The translations under genes and the position numbers were made by a program. Source: Protonemura montana (taxonomy: Eukaryota > Arthropoda > Insecta > Plecoptera > Nemouridae). From it: DNA of 64,000 nt. The notes under the pieces were generated by a model, which saw only the letters and a list, made by a program, of their open reading frames with translations, searched no databases and had not been told where the DNA came from. The stretch lies in assembly GCA_947568835.1 (NCBI GenBank), contig OX387609.1, positions 2,856,001-2,920,000 of the forward strand, in the 5' to 3' direction. Below, in pieces: positions 33,701 through 42,600 of this stretch (positions are counted from its first letter, which is position 1; each line of letters starts with the position of its first letter).

Positions 33701-36700
33701 TACTTTCATGAACAATACGGTTGATTGTGATGCTAACATTTCAACAACTTTAGATAATTTCACTAGAAACCCAGCGGTGTGTCGTTGTCTCTGTAACCCA
33801 TCTGTCTCGTAAACAGTGCGTCGTTAAACATCAGAAATCACACCAAAATAAGCAACCCGAGATCCTATCTATGATTCTCAATTGGCGCGTTGTTGAAAGA
33901 AAAACAATGCAGTGCGTATTCCATGACCGAAATCCCTGATTATCAACGTGTGACGCGTACAATTACCACGAACACGATGATGTAATTCCATATAATTCTG
34001 CTTTACGTGAGGCTGGAGTCGAAAATACGACACAATTCCCTCCTGGCTTCTGCTGAACGCACAAGAATAATACTCGTCGATCTTCATTTTGTTAATCCCT
34101 GAATTGAAATCGGTATTTTTCCACCGCATCCTGGATTCAAATTCGTCGCGCCAGCCAGCAACAAGTTCGCTGGCACCTAGCGGCACCTAGTAGCAAACTT
34201 TTCTACTAAGCGTCAAAAAGTTTAATTTACTAAATTAATTGATCAAAAAAAGGCTTAAGACAAATCTTTACAAAAATAAGCAAAGTTTTCGGTATCTCTC
34301 GATTTGGAAATAAAATCTCTCGCGATCGCAACGAGCGTTTTCTTTGCAATTGCTCGTCATAAATCACAAAAATAATTTCAACAGCTCGTTTTTTAAGACA
34401 CGTTCTTCCAGGACAACTGCCACATATATACGATGGTTTGTACTCCAATCTGCGGGGGTCTGTCGGGGTGAAGGCAAAATCACAGGGACCATGATGCATT
34501 CATCATGGAGCTCTTCCGTCTGTAGAGGCAGACGTAATGGGGCGTTTCACGGGTGGACCCTTCATGGGTCTACACGTGACTCGTAACCCATTTAAACCGA
34601 GCAGTTACTGTCATAAGTATGACAGTCGCTAGCCTTGGATAGGGATTCGCATTGCGAATCTCCCGGTTCACGTTACTTACTAAATTAGTAGCCGTGTTCC
34701 GCACTTGGGCATCGCGGCGCCGCGGTGCTCATCCCCCCGTACCCCCGTGGGGTACGGGTGGACTTCAACTTCACCCCAAATTCGACCCCCAATTTTGATC
34801 CTTCGACACGCAAAATATTTTATATTATTCCGTCAGCAATTTCAATCCGGAAAAAAAGGTATTATCTACAGTAAATCGTTTTGTTAGTTCACCCAATTCC
34901 AACTCCTGTACTGAGTAATTAAGACCCTCTTAGGTAAAGTGTTCGATTTACGGTGATACTGGTCCGGTTTTATAAACTGCTCAATTGTGAACCACTTTAA
35001 TCAGATTCAGTTCCCATTCACACGATTCGATTCCACGTTCGATTTTGTATAAAAATAAACCATAAGAAAAATGCCAATAGTCGCAGGTGAGGCGCAATAT
35101 TTTTCAGGACAGCCTTGGAAAGTGCCAAAGATATGGTTAATCGTTTTTCGCATTTTGAAGATACCGGTTACGCATACTGTTGCGATTCATACCACTTATT
35201 TAAATTAAGTAATTGGTTATTAAGCAATACACACATTTAAATTTCAATTGAAAAACATGTTGCCAATCAGGGCATGATTAATAATTCTACATTTTTTCAC
35301 GACTTCTTACGTCCATGCAAACTGCAAAGGAATTGTCAATTGTTTTTGCAATCTGTCACTCAAAATCAAGATTGGTCGAAAAAATCTCTAAAAACCTAAT
35401 TTAGTATCTTGAAGTTGTTAAAAATTCTGTGTTCCATGCTAAGGTTGCTTGAAATAGTAGGTTAACCCAGGGGTGATTAGCAAATTGACAGTGAAATCTT
35501 GTCTAGGCTGGGGTTGAATAATACGCGTCGTATTAGAACGATTTCTCAGCAATTAAGCATTAAATCTTCGCGACTGTAGCAACACCACGCTTTTTGTATG
35601 CTTTTTGAAGTACATATTTTGTTGAAAAGTGCAAAGAAAACGGTAAATAACTGATTTTTCAATGTGTTTTTACAAGAATTCTTGCTCTTGATACCAGCAA
35701 AAAGCTGTCGTATAAGATTTTAACTCGTGTTAACATTTTATGTGGATTAGTTTTTGTTTAATTTTGAGTAAAAACCAACCATTTCAACGTAGTTAACCTT
35801 TCGCCAACCTTCGCTCAAGTGCTAAAACACAGTATATTATTGTAGCTTGAGAATGCCACGGGCTTGTAATGGGAAGAGATTTAAGTATTTAAAATATTCA
35901 TTTAAAGTTTGGCATTGCACTTGGATTACGTATTTGGAACATATTTGTTGAAACTGCACTCTATAATTAAAGGCACTTTGAATTTAAAATACCTGTTGAA
36001 AGATCTTCGAAAATTAAATTAATAACCACAAAGTTTTGGCAACGTTATCGATAAGAAACTAATTAAGATTGTTTCGGTTGTTATAAAACCCTATTTTAGG
36101 TCTTAAAAGCTTGCAAAGTAACTTAAAATTATTGACAATTTGCATAAATGTTGCAAATATCATTGATCTTTTCTAGGCTGGTGATGGAGAAAAATTGTCG
36201 TATTTTGATCAATTTCTCGCTTTTCAAGCATTAAATCGGTATGTTTTTGGTACCTACGCGACCGTAGAGACACCGCGCTCATGTAGACAATACTTTAAAC
36301 CCGCTTTTGTATCAGAAAATTCCCAAAAAATGTACAAAAATAGATTTGCAACTGTGTTTTCTTGTGATTTTTAACCATGAAGAAAGTGTCGTGTTGGAGC
36401 TACTTTAAATTTCGCAATTCCTCATTCAATTTCGAAGAAGAATCAACCATAAAAGCTTTCCCAAAATTAGCGCAAATTGACTAAAATTATCATAGACACT
36501 TTCACGTGTTCAAGTTTTCCACCAACCGACTGACCGACCGACGCGGTAACCAAATAAACCACGATTTAGGGATTCTATTATTTAAAAGTTAATTCTAACC
36601 TCTACGCTTTCACTCGCTTAACAGGCGGCTGGACATCAAACTGACCGGCACCGTGATTCTCGACGAGATTGTCAACGCCATCGCCGACGTTGTCACCTTC

Positions 36701-36838
36701 TTCTTCGAGGGGACGATCATGGACCTCATTGCTGCCACCATCGAGTCCATCCTGAACAACATCTTGTCTACTGCACCGCCGCCAACGACGGAATCCGTTC
36801 AGATTCCGTACGAGATGCCGGCCAAGATTCACTCCTAG
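30669..36838 (+). CDS. Secreted group-7-allergen-like (TULIP/BPI-fold type) protein, complete, five exons
   Basis: Five exons (30669-30772, 31211-31343, 31426-31584, 32837-32988, 36625-36838) join in phase to 253 residues. Residues 1-19 form a signal peptide (MKWSTSLLLVVSVIAVARA). The mature part has the layout of mite group 7 allergens (Der p 7 type): an N-terminal helix (VNTYFDQIIALMKDYI), GELELTQGTLTDLSTI then REGDAELTYG, a beta-rich middle (FYYDYLAYIMNIGPDGG), and a hydrophobic C-terminal helix pair (LDEIVNAIADVVTFFFEG). That family has the elongated BPI/JHBP-like lipid-binding fold. Its role in arthropods is not settled; lipid or pattern binding outside the cell is the usual proposal. 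The last about 20 residues are a Pro/Thr-rich tail. The assignment rests on pattern likeness recognised by eye. Confidence 0.85.
31211..31343 (+). CDS. Group-7-allergen-like gene exon 2
   Basis: The acceptor is TTGCCCCAG and the donor is GTG|GTAAGC. It encodes NPGVDTRVIVNTYFDQIIAL, then MKDYITNNDLQVMSIPDALM, the N-terminal amphipathic helix and the start of the sheet. Confidence 0.88.
31426..31584 (+). CDS. Group-7-allergen-like gene exon 3
   Basis: The acceptor is TCCTCCGCAG and the donor is GAC|GTGAGT; 53 codons in phase 0. It carries the GEL...REGDAEL segment that most resembles mite group 7 proteins. Confidence 0.9.
31921..32739 (-). mobile_element. 5S-SINE, full length, five promoter boxes
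   Basis: The element 31935-32725 is flanked by a 14-bp duplication with one mismatch (ATTCACTCTCTGAT / ATTCATTCTCTGAT). Boxes start at 32221, 32312, 32403, 32494 and 32585, exactly 91 bp apart, then comes the 5S head. It lies in intron 3 of the allergen-like gene, about 110 bp before exon 4. Confidence 0.92.
32837..32988 (+). CDS. Group-7-allergen-like gene exon 4
   Basis: The acceptor is CATTGTGCAG and the donor is GG|GTAAGA. It encodes FYYDYLAYIMNIGPDGGVEA, then KVTRLTFSVDIEYN and VNDISVWNTG. It starts about 100 bp after the 5' end of a 5S-derived SINE. Confidence 0.9.
34489..34758. other. String of seven short perfect or near-perfect hairpins
   Basis: Hairpins lie at 34489-34508 (8-bp stem), 34517-34534 (6), 34553-34573 (8, one G-T), 34607-34626 (8), 34642-34662 (9, one G-T), 34678-34690 (5) and 34736-34758 (10), all with loops of 3-6 nt. 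The segment lies in the last intron of the allergen-like gene and matches no repeat elsewhere in the window. Confidence 0.8.
35500..36420 (+). repeat. Old diverged tandem duplication
   Basis: The blocks near 35505-35690 and 36175-36390 share CTAGGCTGG, GTCGTATT, ATTTCTC, AGCATTAAATC, GCGAC-GTAG and ACACCGCGC in the same order, about 660-670 bp apart. It forms part of the 3.6-kb intron of the allergen-like gene. Confidence 0.6.
36625..36838 (+). CDS. Group-7-allergen-like gene exon 5 and stop
   Basis: This exon follows a 3.6-kb intron; the acceptor is GCTTAACAG. It encodes RLDIKLTGTVILDEIVNAIA, a hydrophobic helix through IESILNNILS, and a Pro/Thr-rich tail ending KIHS-TAG. Confidence 0.9.
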
Positions 36839-36908
36839 AAGCACATTTCTTACATGCCGTTCGTTTGGCAGACCACTGGCCCAAGAAAACGGTTCAATTA
36901 TGTGCTGA

Positions 36909-36914
36909 AATAAA
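36909..36914 (+). terminator. Poly(A) signal AATAAA of the group-7-allergen-like gene
   Basis: AATAAA lies 71 bp after the stop codon and is followed within 25 bp by A- and T-rich runs. Confidence 0.7.
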
Positions 36915-37419
36915 AAGTAAAAAAAAGGTTTTTTTTTGCCACAAAAAAAAAATGCCACGCGATATATAACAAGAAATTGTATTTTATTTTTCTTATCCTC
37001 AGAGGTATAAAAGCAACATCATTCATGACTACATGTATCACTCAAATATTAGATTGTATGCTGGTAATATTTGTTTTTGTTTGTCTTTGATATAGTATTA
37101 TGAATTAAATTAACATAATAATGTGCAATTTATTTTTTTTTAATAATTTCAGTCGACGAATATCTCGATCCAGCCATGCCCTAAAGAATTCTGGGCACGC
37201 ACGCACACAAATCACTTCGGGAAACAAGTTCTGAAGAGTTCGGAAAGTAGAAACTAAGTCAAAGCGAAAAAGGTCGCACACACTCGACAGAGCTAGAAAA
37301 CGTCGCAAACCGAAAGCCATTTTGATTCTGCGTGTCAATTACAAACTCGTCTTGACGGGACTCATCCATCTTTCACCGCTATATTACAAGCTAGAATAGT
37401 ACAAATAGCTATACTTGGT

Positions 37420-37982
37420 TGGGGGGTTGGGGGGTAGGTAAGTAGGTAAGTAAGTAGGTAGGTAGGTAGGTAGGTAGGTAAGTAGGTAGGTAGGTATGTG
37501 GGTATGTGGGTAGGTAGGTAGGAATGGGGGTAGGTATGTGGGTAGGTAGGTAGGTATGTGGGTAGGTATGTGGGTAGGTAGGTAGGTAGGTAGGTAGGTA
37601 GGTAGGTAGGTAGGTAGGTAGGTAGGTAGGTAGGTAGGTAGGTAGGTAGGTAGGTAGGTAGGTAGGTAGGTAGGTAGGTAGGTAGGTAGGTAGGTAGGTA
37701 GGTAGGTAGGTAGGTAGGTAGGTAGGTAGGTAGGTAGGTAGGTAGGTAGGTAGGTAGGTAGGTAGGTAGGTAGGTAGGTAGGTAGGTAGGTAGGTAGGTA
37801 GGTAGGTAGGTAGGTAGGTAGGTAGGTAGGTAGGTAGGTAGGTAGGTAGGTAGGTATGTGGGTAGGTAGGTAGGTAGGTAGGTAGGTATGTGGGTAGGTA
37901 GGTAGGTAGGTAGGTAGGTAGGTAGGTATGTAGGTATGTGGGTAGGTAGGTATGTGGGTAGGTGGGTAGGTATGTGGGTAGA
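37420..37982 (+). repeat. TAGG tetranucleotide microsatellite with TGTGGG interruptions
   Basis: About 560 bp; the central 280 bp (about 37568-37850) is an uninterrupted GGTA run. Both edges carry GTATGTGGGTAGG variants, so the edges are older than the centre. The long minus-strand frame rich in Pro-Thr-Tyr-Leu is a product of this repeat. Confidence 0.95.
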
Positions 37983-39310
37983 TATTAAGGGATTTTTGCT
38001 GAAAGAGGACAGGTAATTTACGTGACGCTCTCGATTCTTTTCCGACGGCTAGAGTTTTAAAACTTTCTACTTTATGTCTCTCTATTTGCATTACTTTCAA
38101 ACGACTGCTTTTTATCATAATTATTACACCATCAAATATCGTATCGTTTGAGTGCTGTAACCAATATCGCGGCCCTAACTGGAACCGACTTCGACGTTTC
38201 TTAGAAGAAAAGAGACGTCGAGAGGATTGTTCCGAAAAAACCGTTCTACTTTCGATGTGATTTTCACTTTGCATCGAATCTTAGCCAGTAAAATCGTGAA
38301 AACCAAAAAACAAACTAAAAACTCGCCGCCTCCAGCTCGGTGAACCGAACGAAAGTCGATTCGAAACGAACCGAGAGTAGACCTCGATTGTTTCCGTATC
38401 CCGACCATCGTTGAAAATTGGCAAAAACAAAACACCTCCGAGCATCGATACATCCTTCGATAAAATTAACTATCTTTTAACGATTAATTAAATATAAGGT
38501 AATATATAAAAGAAGCTAGCATAAATATTTGCAGCACTCAACTTGCTATGGCCCTAAATGAACAGAGTTTAAATATTTTACACGTTACTTATAAAAGTGG
38601 AATATTTTTGATCTGGTTCATTGCGGATTAGATTACGACAAGAAATGACGCTTCTTGCGAAACAAAATAGGATTCGAAAGGAATAGAGAAGGCCGGCTCT
38701 GAAGAGATTAACCAACAGAAGCGGACGATTCGTTCGACAGAGATAGGCAAGATTATCCGATAGAGAAATCTGAAATCGACCGAACGTAAAAACACTCGAA
38801 AATCTCAAAAAAAAAAGGCTCGTAGAAATGTGAACCGCTTCCTACACGGCCTGAATCCAACGTCCTGGCACTAAAATATCATCTGCAACATTTGTAAACT
38901 CGGACGTGGGGCAGAACTGCCAACAACGTGCCAGTGCAGAACAGGTACCTCCAGCACGCTTTCGTCATTTCCGACGCAAAGCTTTTGCCCGACGTTCTTC
39001 GCTCGAAAACGCAGTTCAATAAACGTCGATTAATAACCAAAGCAGTGGCGAAGTGAATCCGTCCGGGCCACGCAAGGTAATGCTATTCTGAAATGCACGT
39101 TCTTTCGTTGGCGGTCGCCAAGTTTTCGCACGACGTTGTTTTTTCATAAAAGTCTTTCTCATTGTTTTTCTTCAACTAAGATAATAATAATATATTCAAT
39201 ATTTATAAAACTTGTCCGCACATTTAATAAGGATCTAACGCCTACCGTTTCCGCGTAATGCTGAGTATTGGCTTGATGCATCGCGCACTCGTTCGCCGGG
39301 TGACTTGAAG
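37983..39310. other. Intergenic region between two convergent genes
   Basis: Follows the microsatellite. Rich in CGA and TCG words, with short minus-strand frames that lack family likeness. The msn 3' UTR should extend into its right part. Confidence 0.45.
39223..39228 (-). terminator. msn: Possible msn poly(A) signal (ATTAAA)
   Basis: An ATTAAA variant stands about 340 nt past the msn stop on the minus strand. No AATAAA on that strand was found closer. Weak evidence. Confidence 0.25.
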
Positions 39311-39500
39311 GGAATCTCTTCGCGGCAAGTTAAATGCCCGGGGGAATTTCTTTCAGGCAAGCTAAATGCCCGGGGGAATTTCTTTTCAGAAAGTTACGTG
39401 CCTGGGAAATTTCTTCTCGACAAATTAAATGCCTGGAGAATTTCTTCTCGGCAAGTTACCTGCCCGGAGAACTTCTTCTCGGCAAGTTACCTGCCCGGGA
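39311..39500. repeat. msn: 31-32-bp minisatellite in the msn 3' UTR region
   Basis: About six units, each containing a GCCCGGG/GCCTGG core and a TTTCTTCTCGGCAAGTTA-like part. Cores lie near 39336, 39368, 39400, 39431, 39462 and 39493. The array starts about 65 bp past the msn stop, so it is probably transcribed in the 3' UTR. It creates spurious open frames on both strands. Confidence 0.8.
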
Positions 39501-39564
39501 GGGTTCCGTGAGGGCCGGTCGGATGCCCGGGCGATTCGTTGGCTGTGCCGAGCGAGTTGACCAA

Positions 39565-39648
39565 TCACCAGTTGGCCATGCCCGGCTTGTTGAGCGTCAT
39601 GAAGTAGATCTGGCACGACGAACCACCTTTCGCCGAGGAGAAGAATAC
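39565..39648 (-). CDS. msn: msn exon 14: C-terminus and stop
   Basis: The acceptor is TTCAG followed by GTATTCTTC. It encodes [20 protein letters not shown] and KPGMANW-TGA, the conserved Msn C-terminus. Confidence 0.96.
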   Translation of the reverse strand, partial: VFFSSAKGGSSCQIYFMTLNKPGMANW

Positions 39649-42600
39649 CTGAACAAAAGGACACGAGTTTAGCTGCGTAATCAATCTACAGTTCTACCGT
39701 TGAGTGTGCAGGTTCTAGGTACAGGCTGAACGTTGATGTAGAACAACGGTTTAACATCAAGGTTCTGTCTCTACCTAGAACCTGCACACTCAACGGTTTA
39801 ACATCAACGTTCTGTCTCTACCTAGAACCTGCACACTCAACGGTTTAACATTAACGTTCTGTCTCTACCTAGAACCTGCACACTCAACGGTTTAACATCA
39901 ACGTTCTGTCTCTACCTAGAACCTGCACACTCAAAGGTTAAGCATTGACATTCTGCCTCTACCTAGAACCTGCACACTCAACGGTTAAGCATTGACATTC
40001 TTCCTCTACCTATAACCTGCACACTCAACGGTTTAACATCAACGTTCTGCCTCAGCTCACCTTATCGTTGCGTTCGCAAAGGAACTTGAGTCGTTGTGCC
40101 TTCTTGTGCATGAACACGCCGTCCAAGTGACCGGTCTCCACGCTGCGGATCTCGATGGCCTTGTTGCCCCAGCCCATGATCTGCCCCGTTCCAATGTAAG
40201 CCACGGACGTTGGCATCTCACCCCACTGCAGAACGATGTTCTTCGACACCTGCCAAGATGACAAGACAAATCAAAGTTTAACAACATTGCATTTTTTGTT
40301 GTTGTTGTTGTAATAGGGAAATCTCCTTTAAAATATTATTTAATTATTATCATTGTGTTCAAATACGCGTTTAAAATAAAATCTGACGTATTTTTTCTTT
40401 TTACAATCCGATCATAACTTTTCTCTTTCTATTTGTTTTAAGAATGGCTAAAATATAAATTCTCGTGGTGCGATGAAAACTGGCTGTGACGTCAGAAATT
40501 CTGTTCTGACGTCATTTTGGGTCACCTTTGCGTTCGCTTCTGTTTCTTGACGTTTTTTGTCGTCATACTGACGTCAGATATCACCTCATGTCATAAAAAA
40601 TGGCGACCCTCGTTTTCGCACGAGATTGAAACGCAAACATTTTAAACAGAGATATTTTATTTAAAATTGGATTTAGAAGAAAATAAAAAATATGTGTTCA
40701 TTATTTTCTCACTCAAAAAAATAAAAAAATAGTTTTAAATTTAAAGAGATTTCCCTATTATTGTACGTTTTCTATTACATGTTCAGTCCATTTGCAGCAA
40801 ATGCGAAGCTTGTCTGCGGGTGCTGGATGGGTGTTTCTTTTCATAGGTGCACGTAATGCGCCCAGGAAATGCAATGGGTGTAGGTGTACGGATAGGTGTA
40901 CGGATAGGTGTACAAGCGCTGTATTGGGCATGTGACCATCATACCCATAACCAGTTCTGTTTGGGAGCGTCATAATTTTTTTGGGCAAATTCCTCTAACC
41001 CAAGATTTCCATTTTTCAATTTCAATGCCAGCGGCACATCATTGGACTCTAGTACAGCAGAACATGATCAAGTTCATCGTTGCGAGCAGTGTTTTAAAAT
41101 TGAAAATGTGATCATCTAAACAGCAGCAATTCTGTCGCTGCATTCTTTCCAAAGCATTGCACAAAAACTATAAATAACTAGCTGATTGGATTTGCTGATC
41201 AGAATGGATTTATCATTTATCATTAAATGATGGGGAATCCGAAAATCATCACGTTCAGCCACATTGGATTTGACTAGCCCACGGCCAAATAAGTGTATTG
41301 TTCGACTAGCTGCATGGCACGGCACTATAGCGTACATGAAAGGTCGAGCGCGGAGAGAGACTCACCTTGCCGTAGGTATTGACGTAGACGCCCTCGTTGT
41401 CATAGCAGAGCAACAGTTGCATGCCATTGGAGTTTGGCAGCGGCACGATGCAGTGAGGTGAGATCGGCCCTTGCGTCTGCAGGAACAATCATCGGCACGT
41501 TACGATACGATTCTCGTTGCTCGCGTATCCACACTTTGTCTAAACCCTGAGCTGGACTGGATCCCATCGCAGATACCAAATTCCCGTTTTTCTCGTGAAG
41601 ATTAGCAAGAAGGGAATGTTAGGTATAAAATCAAATATGTTTGCTGTGACGGAACAGTGCTTTCTTAAAGAAATACCACATTGCAATGTCAATTTCAATT
41701 TTTTTTCCATTTATTTGTGCAATTTTTTTCTTTTGAACCTTTCAAAATACCAGAAAATCAGGAAAAATGAATTTAACCACAACTTAACTTTCACCTATGA
41801 TGGTTTTTAGCTCAAGTCTACTTGATTTATCCTTAGCACTTTTTTTAAGAAAAACTATTTGAAATGGGTTTTTGAAAATACAAAATACATTAGTTTTTAA
41901 GTTATTGACTCTGATTATTTTATTTAGATGCATTTAGGAAGCTTGAACTAGGTAATTGTTATAATTTTATGTGGTTCTTTTGTTATCAAAAAATTGTCAG
42001 GACTGCTCAAACCCTTGAAGAAGTAACTAGTATAAGTTACGAAACGTCGGGAAATTTAGTAGCCCTTTACTTAGCATTCAAAACCCAGTTGAAATAGATT
42101 TTCCTTTAACCTAAATACAGTTACAGTATAATTGTACTGGGTTTGAAATGAATAAATCAATAAATAAATAAGAAACCTTACTGCCAACGTTTAAAGGAGG
42201 TGTTTCCCGCAAGGCAACTTTTCGTACACTCACGTGCTTGGGCAGGTAAATGTCGTAGACGGACGCCGAGTCGAGGTCGACTGCGTGGAAACCGTCGGCC
42301 GAGCCGTAGATGACCTTGAGTCTCGTGCCTTCCTCGACGGTCAGGTCGACAAGCAGCGGCCGGTGGGCAAGGTCACCGAACGACTGCAAGCAGAGCGCGA
42401 AGTCAGGCGAAAATTGTCAAATGTAAAATAGAAGAAAGTGTGGTGGCAAAATTTAGTACTAAGCAGTTCTTTAACAATGCTAGTCTTGCCTATGTTGAAA
42501 AAGCAGTTTTGCTTTGCAATAGGAGTGCAATTAGCTATCGACCAGAAAATACATCAAATGCCGAAGAAAGATGTTAACGAGTTTATTTCAATCTTTCCTG

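Noticed and set aside
37384-38274. A 296-codon minus-strand frame rich in Pro-Thr-Tyr-Leu repeats
   Set aside because: It is the translation of the TAGG microsatellite; the repeat length keeps frames open and there is no independent coding signal.
39305-39672. Plus-strand coding frames near 39.3-39.7 kb
   Set aside because: They lie on a minisatellite and antisense to the msn C-terminal exon.
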